Below are positions 1 to 7,475 of a DNA stretch of 64,000 nt, one piece after another (position 1 is the first letter of the stretch; every line of letters begins with the position of its first letter). Source of the DNA: Ignavibacteria bacterium (GTDB lineage Bacteria > Bacteroidota > Ignavibacteria > Tepidaquicellales > Tepidaquicellaceae); contig JADJMZ010000001.1 of NCBI GenBank assembly GCA_016709315.1, positions 744,001-808,000 of the forward strand. Reading direction: 5' to 3'. Below the pieces are notes generated by a model. The model was given only the letters and a program-made list of their open reading frames with translations, was not told the DNA's origin and ran no database searches. Position numbers and translations under genes: made by a program.

Positions 1-1728
1 TTTATTCAGGAAGCTTCCGTTATAAACCTCGCTTTGAAACTTATGACATTTCGAACACGATTCGTCATTCTTGCTCTGAGAGTGATGACAACTGTTGCAG
101 CTTTGTTTATTCAGAATGAGTTCACCATGTTTCTCTGAATTTGAATGGCACTTATCACAGCTTATCTTATTTTTTACAATATGAAGATTATGTGAAAAAT
201 CCATTCCGAATTTCTTTACAGTTACTTCCTGTATTCCGGAATGACAATTATAGCATTCGTTTGGTATAAACTCAGAACTTGACTTAAAGTCCGGCAGTCC
301 GGCGGATGATCCGACCAGTGTGAGTGATTTTTTCATAAGACCGTAAGCTGATGTAAGAAGTTTGTCCGCAAAAAGAATATTATGAACGCTTTTTCCTGTT
401 TCTACTATTCTGATGTTATGAAAAGCTTCTTCAAGAGTTTTCTCTGCTTCGGATTTGTTACTGCTTTTTGAATTCTTAACCTGGTTTGTTACAACTTTAT
501 AAATTGAATTGATTGTAAGAAGTCTTTGCTCAGAAGCAGTCTTCCATTGTTTCAGAAGATTATCATAACCGCTTCCATGACATTTTTCACAGGAAGATGA
601 TCCGGCTTTTGTAGTTTGCACATCATTTTTATCCTGTTCGTGAAATACATGACAGCCCTTGCAATTGATTCCGTTCATGTACATTACACTCGGAGTTTTT
701 TCCACATCAAATCCGCCTTCACCTGTATATAAATTAACCTGACTTGAATGAGAGTTACTGTGACAGCTTATACAGTCAGAAGGTGAATTAGGATCTATTT
801 TCTGAACCTTATGCTGTATCGGAGTATGACATACAAAGCATTTCATTGAATGCTTTTTTATATGAGTATTATGCATGAACTCAATGTCACCATACTTCTC
901 GAGTTTTTCATTTTCAAAATGACACTGAAAACATCTTTCCTTTCCTACTTCGCCGTTTCCTAAAATTGTATTTGTATGACAGCTCGTGCAGGATATATCA
1001 TTCTTTGCTACAAGAGTATGGTCATATCTGAAACTTGCCATTTCTTCTTTCGATTTGTTTTTCCAGCTATGACATGTATTACAATCTACAAGTTTGTCAA
1101 ATTTGTGTTCGGGATCATCTGACTTTTTGAAGTGACAGTTAAAGCAGGTGGCTTCAGTTACTTCCATGTGAGTACCCTGAACGATCTGCGAATGGCAGCT
1201 TGTACATTTCAGTGTTTTACCCCTTCGTAATTCCTGAAGGTGATTTTTGTGATTGAACATCACGCCTTTAAAATTATATGTAGAATCCTGCAACGCCTGT
1301 TTTTCGTGACATCCTGATCTTGCGCATGTGTTATCAGGAATTTCAGCCCATGGTTTTCTTTTTTTATAAGACATTGAAACATAATTTACAATCTGCACAA
1401 GCCCGTTTAGTTTGCCCCGTATTGTTCCCGAAATCCCGGGTTCGAAATGGCATTCGACGCAGTCTACTTTGTTGTGTGCGGAAGTTCTCCAGCTTTGATA
1501 GAATGTTTCCATATAATGGCACGTAGGACAGAAACTGGGTCTGGAAGTATACTCAGCAGATACAGATAGTAAAAGCAGCAATCCAAAAATAGTAAGACCG
1601 GACATCAGTAAAAACCTTTTGAATCCTCTTACATTTTTAAAAAACCTTTTTTCTTTCAAAGGTTTCTTTTCATTTTTAATTTCTTCAGGAGAATTTTCTA
1701 CCGGCGGATTTTTTTCGTTGTCATCCAT
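1..1728 (-). CDS. NapC/NirT-like membrane-anchored multihaem cytochrome c (3' end off window)
   Basis: The frame is open from an ATG at 1728 down to base 1, so the C-terminus lies outside the window; 576 codons are visible. The N-terminus is charged and cytoplasmic, followed by one membrane anchor (about residues 39-58). A NapC/NirT-like pair of haem sites follows (CPTCH 67-71, CVECH 90-94). In total I count 15 CXXCH motifs and one CX4CH (C-A-R-S-G-C-H, about bases 1310-1330), so at least 16 haems. NapC-family proteins take electrons from membrane quinol to periplasmic acceptors, and this long chain suggests a periplasmic haem wire. It lies 24 bp downstream of the cytochrome b gene and is probably the fourth gene of that operon. 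Its terminal acceptor is unknown. Confidence 0.85.
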   Translation of the reverse strand, partial: MDDNEKNPPVENSPEEIKNEKKPLKEKRFFKNVRGFKRFLLMSGLTIFGLLLLLSVSAEYTSRPSFCPTCHYMETFYQSWRTSAHNKVDCVECHFEPGISGTIRGKLNGLVQIVNYVSMSYKKRKPWAEIPDNTCARSGCHEKQALQDSTYNFKGVMFNHKNHLQELRRGKTLKCTSCHSQIVQGTHMEVTEATCFNCHFKKSDDPEHKFDKLVDCNTCHSWKNKSKEEMASFRYDHTLVAKNDISCTSCHTNTILGNGEVGKERCFQCHFENEKLEKYGDIEFMHNTHIKKHSMKCFVCHTPIQHKVQKIDPNSPSDCISCHSNSHSSQVNLYTGEGGFDVEKTPSVMYMNGINCKGCHVFHEQDKNDVQTTKAGSSSCEKCHGSGYDNLLKQWKTASEQRLLTINSIYKVVTNQVKNSKSSNKSEAEKTLEEAFHNIRIVETGKSVHNILFADKLLTSAYGLMKKSLTLVGSSAGLPDFKSSSEFIPNECYNCHSGIQEVTVKKFGMDFSHNLHIVKNKISCDKCHSNSEKHGELILNKQSCNSCHHSQSKNDESCSKCHKFQSEVYNGSFLNK

Positions 1729-1752
1729 TAAAAAATTTGTTTAAATAAAATA

Positions 1753-2472
1753 TTAAGATTCATTAATATTTTTCTCTGAAATATTTTTATTCTCTTTTAT
1801 CTCTAATTCGGTTAATTCAAGAGGGTGTTCTTTCTCCATCTCTTCCTTAGTAAGATAACCTTTTATCCAGGCTTTGTTCATAGGATATACATCAGGATTC
1901 AGAAAAATAAAATAAAAATGCCAAACAACTATTGCAAGACTTGCAAGTATAGCTTCATAGTAATGTATAGCTGCTGATATATCCATTCCCGTATTTGTTA
2001 CATATTTCAGGAAAAAATTTTCAAACCATAAGATCACTCCTGTAACTCCCATTATAAATGTTCCCCAGACAACAGCCCAGTATTCCATTTTTTCTATATA
2101 ACTGAATCTGCCGAACAATGGCTTTGTTTCTGATTTTCCAAACAGATATTTCATTGATTGTATAAAATCTGTAATATCCTGTTTCTTTGGAAGAAAATCT
2201 TTTAACAATTGCCTGCCCCTGGCAGTGAATAAAAGATAGAAGACATGGTAAACGGAAACAATCACAAGAACCACTGAAGCAACTCTGTGAACAATGCCTC
2301 TGGCTTCAAATGTATTTTGTCCGATAATTGCCGCTATCCCCTTTACCCAAAATGATTCAGGAAATTTTAATGCGAATCCTGTAATAACCAGCACGATAAA
2401 ACTTGACAGCAGTAAAAAATGCTGTACTCTTTCATTCGCTGACATTCTTAAATATTTATCTTCAGTCTTCAT
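1753..2472 (-). CDS. Membrane cytochrome b (b561/formate dehydrogenase gamma type)
   Basis: A 239-residue integral membrane protein with four hydrophobic helices (about residues 17-36, 60-83, 131-151 and 172-191). His18, His62, His76, His170 and His185 sit in or next to helices, as expected for two b haems in the FdnI/HydC/thiosulfate-reductase cytochrome b superfamily. Such subunits exchange electrons between menaquinone and a periplasmic partner. Here the partners are almost certainly the two multihaem cytochromes on either side: the start overlaps the end of the 19-haem gene by 11 bp, and its stop is 24 bp before the NapC-like gene. No hydrogenase or formate dehydrogenase catalytic subunit is nearby. 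The arrangement resembles split CbcL-type quinone oxidoreductases of metal-reducing bacteria, but that is inference. Confidence 0.85.
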   Translation of the reverse strand: MKTEDKYLRMSANERVQHFLLLSSFIVLVITGFALKFPESFWVKGIAAIIGQNTFEARGIVHRVASVVLVIVSVYHVFYLLFTARGRQLLKDFLPKKQDITDFIQSMKYLFGKSETKPLFGRFSYIEKMEYWAVVWGTFIMGVTGVILWFENFFLKYVTNTGMDISAAIHYYEAILASLAIVVWHFYFIFLNPDVYPMNKAWIKGYLTKEEMEKEHPLELTELEIKENKNISEKNINES

Positions 2473-4363
2473 TCGCTTTACTTAATTTTTTCTTTTTCTT
2501 CCAGTCAAGCACATTGTGAAGAACCATAAATCCGATCAATCCGAATATCATAATCAAATAAAACTTGGTTACAAAAAATACCCACGGAGAATCCTGCTGA
2601 ACATCATTTATATGAATCTTTGAAGTAAATAAAACTTCAGCTGCTCCTTCGTGACACTTACCGCAGGTTTTCGGAAGATTCTTTTTATTAATAGTAGATG
2701 AAGTGTCGGATGAAGGTTTTATACTGTGATTTCCGTGACAGCTTTCACAATTGGCTACTTCGGCAGAGCCGCCTCTTGTAGCAAGTCCGTGAAAACTTTC
2801 ATTATAAGTTTCACCTACTTTTGTAGGTAGATCATTTCTTTCTACAAGCTCAACCGATGAATGACAGTTGGAACAAAGTTTAATAAGACTTTTTGACTTT
2901 GCAAGTTTGTCATCGGATTTTTTTGTAAGTATAGAATGATTTCCGTGACAGTCATTACATGTCGGAGCATCTTTATTGTTCTCGGATACACCTTTCTGAT
3001 GAACGCTTTCAAGGTAATCTTTTTTCTGATCCTGATGACAGCTTGACTGACCGCAGGTCAGAGCTACATTTTTTTTGCTAATCTTTGATTCAGGATTGTC
3101 TGCATTCTCCATTTCATGAGCTCCGTGACATTCTGAACATGTAGGAGCATTCAGATTGCCTTTCTTCAGGGCTTCATAGTGAACGCTGTTTCGGTATCCG
3201 CTTATAAGTTCTTCTTCCCCCTGATAACTCTTATGAGGTATCGTTCCGTCTTCGTGACATTTAAGACACTTTTCTACAATATTGACTTTTGAGAATTCAT
3301 CTGATAAAAGTGTTGATTTAATATCATGTTCACCATGACAAGTAACGCATGATGGAGCTTTATCACTATTTTTTAAATATTCCGTACCGTGTTTTGACTT
3401 CTTGAATTTTTCTACAATTTCACCGTGACATTTACCGCAAGTTTCCAGCAAACGGGCTTTTGCTGTAGATGATGCCGGATTATCAGGACTTTGTATCATG
3501 TGATCTCCGTGACAATCCACACAGCCGGCAGCTTCATTGTCTCCCTTTTTCAGCAATCCATGAATACTTGTTTTGTACTGGGCAACAAATTTAGCAGAAC
3601 CTTTTTCTTCTCCCGGAAATAATTTTTCGTTTAAATGGCAGTTAAGACATCCTTCTGACTCTATAGAAATTTTACTGGAAAGTATTTCATGCGAACCGTG
3701 GCAGTCAGTGCAGACCGGAGAGTTTTTATTTCCGCCTTTCATTACAGTATGATGAATACTGTTTTTAAAAGCCATTTTATTGTTGTTGTGACACTTTCCG
3801 CATACATTGTTTACTTCATCCTTGGAAATTTTTTCAGTCTGATGTCCGCCCTTATGACAATCTTCACATCCAACATCTTTCTTGGCATGTATGCTCGAAG
3901 AAAATTTTCTTATGTTTAAATTTTTATGACAATTAAGGCAGTTCTTTGTCTGATCTTCCCTGATAATTTTCGCAGATTTTATATCATGCTTGGAATGACA
4001 ATCATAACAGTTTACTTTTTTATGAACGCTTTTTTCAATGCCTTTAAGATTGTCATGACAGGTATTGCAGTCTGCAAGTTCTTTATTCTTTGAGTGGGGG
4101 ATTTCGTCCGGATTATAATTCAGATGGCAGTCAACGCATTCAGCCCCGGCATGAACAGACCCTTTGTAATGCTCAGGGTTGACAAATAATGAAATCTTTT
4201 TGCCGCCTTTATCCATTGTTAAATCCTTGTCTTCGTGACAGGATAAACAGGCATCTGTATCTTTAGATGTACTGAAAGTATTCCTGTCTGCAAATATTAA
4301 TATCAGACCGATTAAGAATACCAGTGAAGAAATTATAATTATATTTTTTTTAATAGAGATCAA
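2462..4363 (-). CDS. Membrane-anchored 19-haem cytochrome c
   Basis: A 633-residue protein with an N-terminal signal-anchor (about residues 7-25). A long periplasmic part follows with 18 CXXCH motifs and one CX4CH (C-G-Q-S-S-C-H, near residue 443), giving 19 predicted haems. A C-terminal membrane helix (about residues 590-612) is followed by a lysine-rich tail. Many sites occur as the repeated pattern HG/SxH plus CxxCHG, as in cytochrome c3/c7-like and NrfH-type arrays, and extra His residues could supply distal ligands. The start overlaps the preceding receiver-like gene by 4 bp (ATGA) and the end overlaps the cytochrome b gene, so translation is probably coupled. Likely role: the periplasmic electron-storage or conducting partner of the cytochrome b. 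No catalytic domain was recognised. Confidence 0.88.
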   Translation of the reverse strand: MISIKKNIIIISSLVFLIGLILIFADRNTFSTSKDTDACLSCHEDKDLTMDKGGKKISLFVNPEHYKGSVHAGAECVDCHLNYNPDEIPHSKNKELADCNTCHDNLKGIEKSVHKKVNCYDCHSKHDIKSAKIIREDQTKNCLNCHKNLNIRKFSSSIHAKKDVGCEDCHKGGHQTEKISKDEVNNVCGKCHNNNKMAFKNSIHHTVMKGGNKNSPVCTDCHGSHEILSSKISIESEGCLNCHLNEKLFPGEEKGSAKFVAQYKTSIHGLLKKGDNEAAGCVDCHGDHMIQSPDNPASSTAKARLLETCGKCHGEIVEKFKKSKHGTEYLKNSDKAPSCVTCHGEHDIKSTLLSDEFSKVNIVEKCLKCHEDGTIPHKSYQGEEELISGYRNSVHYEALKKGNLNAPTCSECHGAHEMENADNPESKISKKNVALTCGQSSCHQDQKKDYLESVHQKGVSENNKDAPTCNDCHGNHSILTKKSDDKLAKSKSLIKLCSNCHSSVELVERNDLPTKVGETYNESFHGLATRGGSAEVANCESCHGNHSIKPSSDTSSTINKKNLPKTCGKCHEGAAEVLFTSKIHINDVQQDSPWVFFVTKFYLIMIFGLIGFMVLHNVLDWKKKKKLSKANED

Positions 4364-4716
4364 CTTTTTTTATTATTAAAAACGCTTTCTACAGCTTCTG
4401 CAAGTTCGCTTAATTTTAATGGTTCGGATATATTTTTTATTCTGTTGCCATTGCCGCCATTATCAGACTCTAATGAAGGAAGACAAATAATGGATGCATT
4501 TACAAATTTTTCTTTGGCTTTATCTTTGATAATTTTATCTATTCCGGAATCTAATATCAGGCATTCGATTTTTTCATCTGAATGGAGAGAAACGAATTCA
4601 TCAGGATTCTCACCATTCGAACATGTCACATTATAACCTGAATTCATCAACGTCTTTTTTATTAGAGAACAAATCTCCGGTTTTATGCATAATATGTGAA
4701 TTCTTCTTTGTTCCAT
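4360..4716 (-). CDS. Degenerate response-regulator receiver protein
   Basis: A 118-residue single-domain protein with the receiver fold signature: a first strand IHILCI, a fourth region LILDS carrying the potential phospho-Asp, and a late SEPLKLSEL region where receivers have KPF. The acidic pair expected after strand 1 is replaced by K-P and the conserved Lys by Ser, so normal Mg-dependent phosphorylation looks impaired. It is the first gene of the cytochrome operon and overlaps the 19-haem gene by 4 bp. A sigma-54-like promoter lies about 30 bp upstream. It may act as a phosphorylation-independent partner or decoy of the sigma-54 activator encoded at 4998-6341, but this is inference. The receiver-fold assignment rests on motif pattern only. 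Confidence 0.6.
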   Translation of the reverse strand: MEQRRIHILCIKPEICSLIKKTLMNSGYNVTCSNGENPDEFVSLHSDEKIECLILDSGIDKIIKDKAKEKFVNASIICLPSLESDNGGNGNRIKNISEPLKLSELAEAVESVFNNKKS

Positions 4717-4746
4717 TTTGAATCATAAATTATAAACTGTTAATTA

Positions 4747-4762
4747 ACAATATCTATGCCAT
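4747..4762 (-). promoter_or_regulatory. Candidate sigma-54 (-24/-12) promoter of the cytochrome operon
   Basis: Read on the minus strand the site is TGGCATAGATATTGTT. It matches TGGCAY-N5-TTGCW with the correct GG-to-G spacing; only the C of the -12 GC is changed to T. The predicted start site is near 4736, about 20 nt before the ATG at 4716. The adjacent NtrC-family activator supports it. Confidence 0.5.
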
Positions 4763-4830
4763 TAAAAAATTTTCAAAAACAGTAAAATTAAGCAATAAAC
4801 GATGTTTTGTAAAACCGGAAAAATTTGTTT

Positions 4831-4845
4831 GTAGATTAAATCTAC
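4831..4845. promoter_or_regulatory. Perfect 7-1-7 palindrome, candidate activator (UAS) site
   Basis: GTAGATTAAATCTAC is a perfect inverted repeat about 70 bp upstream of the -24 element at 4757-4762, a usual distance for an NtrC-type enhancer site. One half-site, AATCTAC, recurs at 6439-6445, about 73 bp before the other sigma-54 promoter. Function is inferred from position only. The rest of 4717-4997 shows no gene. Confidence 0.35.
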
Positions 4846-4997
4846 ATTAAAAGTGTTGAATAATAGAACTATTTGAGAAGTGACTTTAAGAAGCGTTTAA
4901 GGTAATCAAAAAATTCTGATAATATCTCTGATAAGATTTAAAAATAATAATGAAATGAAAATTATTCCATGAAAAGATATTTAATATTAGAAATGAT

Positions 4998-6341
4998 TTA
5001 TTCCAATCCGTAATCGCTGATCTTTTTGTATAAAGTTTTTCTGTCAATACCGAGTATCTGAGAAACTTTAAGTTTGTTCCAGCTATTCTCTTCAAGGATT
5101 TTTAAAATATAATATTTTTCCATCTGTTTTATATCTCCTGATACATTATCAAGATCAAACGGATTTTTCTGAATTATCACATCCTGAAGAAATTTAAAAT
5201 TTTTCTTCGAAAGAATATCGGTTGTAGATGAAATAACAGCTCTTTCCAATACATTTTCAAGTTCGCGGATATTTCCTTTCCAGTCATTTTTAATAAGTAT
5301 ATCCAGTCCATTTGCATCAATCGAAAGAGTTCTTCCGAATTTAACGGAAAACTTGTTAAGAAGATAATTCACAAGTAAAGGTATGTCCTCTTTTCTTTCA
5401 TTTAATGAAGGAAGATTAATACTGACTGTGGAAATTCTGAAGTAAAGATCCTCCCGGAATTTTTTCCTGGATATCATATCCCGGAGATTCTGATTAGTAG
5501 CGGAGATCAGTCTTACGTCAACATTCTTTGTTTTGTCGCTGCCAAGTGGTTTGATTTCCCAGTTCTCTATTACTCTCAGAAGTTTTGACTGAAGATTATA
5601 CGGCATATCAGCAATTTCATCAAGCAGCAAAGTTCCTCCGTCCGCCTGCTCAAATACGCCAAGCTGAGTATCAACCGCTCCGGTAAAAGCTCCTTTAGTA
5701 TGTCCGAATAGCTCGCTTTCAAGAAGATTATCAGGTATTGCGCTGCAGTTAATGGCTACAAACGGTCCTTCTTTGCGATTACTGTTAAAGTGTATCGCTC
5801 TGGATACAAGCTCTTTGCCGGTACCGCTCTCTCCTTCAATAAGTACATTCACTTTAGCTTTTGCAACTTTTTCAATCAACTCAAATATATTCTGCATTTT
5901 TCTGCTCTTGCCTATAATATTGCTGAATGAATAATTTTCTTCAACCTGTGATCTGAGAGAATTTATCTGCTTATTGAGTTTGAAATGCTCTGTAGCTTTT
6001 CCGACTTTAAAAATAAACTCATCCATATTGAAAGGTTTGCTGATATAATCAAATGCACCGTTTTTCATAGATTCAACTGCGGAATCAATAGATCCGAAAC
6101 CTGTAACAAGTATAAAAAGTATTTCATCCGGTTTGGCTTTCAGAAGATCAAGTCCGGTAAGCCCCGGCATCTGCATATCAGAAACTACAATATCAAAAAT
6201 ATTTTTCTGAATCAGTTCTTTTGCTTTCGTACTGTCGTTCTCTTCAGTGACAATGTAACCATTCTTAGAAAGTATTTTTTTCATAAGTTTGGTTGAATTT
6301 ACTTCATCATCAACTACTAAAATTCTAATGCCTTCATTCAT
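4998..6341 (-). CDS. NtrC-family sigma-54-dependent response regulator
   Basis: 447 residues in three domains. The receiver domain (about 1-120) has the DDE acidic cluster at 11-13, phospho-Asp55 and the KPF lysine. The AAA+ domain (about 140-375) shows Walker A GESGTGKE, the sigma-54-contacting GAFTGA loop and a Walker B LLLDEI. The C-terminal Fis-type helix-turn-helix (about 405-447) ends in DRKTLYKK. The family binds upstream enhancer sites and opens sigma-54 RNA polymerase complexes when phosphorylated. It is flanked by two sigma-54-like promoters (4747-4762 and 6518-6533), so its targets are probably the cytochrome operon and the monohaem gene. The histidine kinase at 7476-8690 is its likely partner. 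It is transcribed on the same strand as the cytochrome operon, with a 281-bp gap. Confidence 0.95.
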   Translation of the reverse strand: MNEGIRILVVDDEVNSTKLMKKILSKNGYIVTEENDSTKAKELIQKNIFDIVVSDMQMPGLTGLDLLKAKPDEILFILVTGFGSIDSAVESMKNGAFDYISKPFNMDEFIFKVGKATEHFKLNKQINSLRSQVEENYSFSNIIGKSRKMQNIFELIEKVAKAKVNVLIEGESGTGKELVSRAIHFNSNRKEGPFVAINCSAIPDNLLESELFGHTKGAFTGAVDTQLGVFEQADGGTLLLDEIADMPYNLQSKLLRVIENWEIKPLGSDKTKNVDVRLISATNQNLRDMISRKKFREDLYFRISTVSINLPSLNERKEDIPLLVNYLLNKFSVKFGRTLSIDANGLDILIKNDWKGNIRELENVLERAVISSTTDILSKKNFKFLQDVIIQKNPFDLDNVSGDIKQMEKYYILKILEENSWNKLKVSQILGIDRKTLYKKISDYGLE

Positions 6342-6517
6342 GGTTAAAAATATGAAAATTTAATTTTAATAATTAGTGATTTTAAATGCCAATTTGTTAT
6401 AAGTTTTATTGTCTCTGATATTCAAATTTATAAAATAAAATCTACCGGACTGTTGATAATCTCTACACAGAATTTAGATCAGTTATAAAATATCTCAAAA
6501 ATAACACTGTTTTTCTC

Positions 6518-6533
6518 TGGCACAATAAATGCA
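6518..6533 (+). promoter_or_regulatory. Sigma-54 (-24/-12) promoter of the monohaem T9SS gene
   Basis: The site TGGCACAATAAATGCA matches TGGCAC-N5-TTGCA with exact GG/GC spacing; the only change is A for the first T of TTGC. The predicted start is near 6544, about 31 nt before the ATG at 6575. It lies just upstream of a gene divergent from the sigma-54 activator. Confidence 0.65.
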
Positions 6534-6574
6534 GTATAAAAAAGCAAAACTATTTTTTAATTAACAATTATAAA

Positions 6575-7378
6575 ATGAAAACTCCAAACAGTAAGTACTT
6601 TCTTACATTTTTATTGGCAATTATTTTTACCGCAAGTGTATTTCTTTATGCAGATCCTGACGGAAGAACCGGAAGAACACGAAAAACTTCAACATCGGGC
6701 TGCGGCGGATGTCACGGTTCATCTGCAAATACAGGTGTCACAGTAACTGTTAACGGACCTGATTCCGTCAATACCGGGCAAACCGTACAGTATTCACTGA
6801 CAATTACCAGATCAACTCAGTTAGGCGCAGGACTTGACATTGCTGTCAGAAGAGGTACATTAAGCCCAGTTTCTTCAACAATACACCTTGCAAGCGGTGA
6901 ATTAACACACAACGCCGACATACCAATGACAAGCGGTACGGTTACGGTTCTGTTTAATTATATTGCACCGGCAACGATTGGTACAGACACTATCTGGGCT
7001 ACGGGACTTGCATCAAACAGTAACGGCGGCTCAAGCGGTGATGAGTGGAACTGGTCACCAAGCAAAAGGGTCATTGTAAAACTTCCTACCGGAATAGAAA
7101 ATATTTCTACTGTTTCTGATTTCAGTCTGAGCCAGAATTATCCGAATCCGTTTAATCCGCTTACAAGTATTAAACTTGAATTGTCAAAACCTATGGATAT
7201 TAAAGTCCGGATTTTTGACAACACCGGAAATGAAATAGAAGTGCTTCATGATGGAAAACTGAATGCAGGACAGCATTTGTTTAAATGGGATGCAGCAAAG
7301 TATCCGAGCGGAGTTTATTATTACAAAACAGAAGGAAATGATTTCAGTACAACGAAGAAGATGATGTTAGTAAAATAA
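6575..7378 (+). CDS. T9SS-exported protein with a single c-haem motif (choice-of-anchor V-like)
   Basis: 267 residues. A signal peptide (about 1-26) is followed by a CGGCHG haem-binding motif near residue 47. An immunoglobulin-like beta domain (about 55-170) begins VTVTVNGP and resembles the choice-of-anchor V domain as I recall it. A C-terminal type A T9SS sorting domain (about 185-267) contains QNYPNPFNP and ends KKMMLVK. If haem is attached, it must be loaded in the periplasm before export through T9SS to the cell surface. The start is the only ATG after the sigma-54 promoter at 6518-6533, and there is no Shine-Dalgarno sequence. A strong terminator follows, so it is monocistronic. The context suggests an outer-surface electron carrier for the neighbouring cytochrome chain; that role is inference. 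Confidence 0.85.
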   Translation: MKTPNSKYFLTFLLAIIFTASVFLYADPDGRTGRTRKTSTSGCGGCHGSSANTGVTVTVNGPDSVNTGQTVQYSLTITRSTQLGAGLDIAVRRGTLSPVSSTIHLASGELTHNADIPMTSGTVTVLFNYIAPATIGTDTIWATGLASNSNGGSSGDEWNWSPSKRVIVKLPTGIENISTVSDFSLSQNYPNPFNPLTSIKLELSKPMDIKVRIFDNTGNEIEVLHDGKLNAGQHLFKWDAAKYPSGVYYYKTEGNDFSTTKKMMLVK

Positions 7379-7402
7379 AATTACAAATTTTTAAAAATAA
7401 TG

Positions 7403-7435
7403 AAAGCCCGGAATTAATTTTCCCGGGCTTTTTTT
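7403..7435 (+). terminator. Rho-independent terminator
   Basis: AAAGCCCGG pairs with CCGGGCTTT around an 11-nt loop and is followed by a T run. It ends the monohaem gene, and the A residues on its left side allow weak bidirectional use for the convergent kinase gene. Confidence 0.85.
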
Positions 7436-7475
7436 ATTTCAAGATAAATAATTATTTTTACGACTCAATAAAGAA

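Noticed and set aside
1508..1523. TGGCAC word as a sigma-54 promoter
   Set aside because: It lies inside the NapC-like coding region and has no -12 element at the right distance.
4886..5095. 69-codon minus-strand frame beside the NtrC gene
   Set aside because: Its upper part is a shadow of the regulator's HTH-coding region; no start context or domain supports it.
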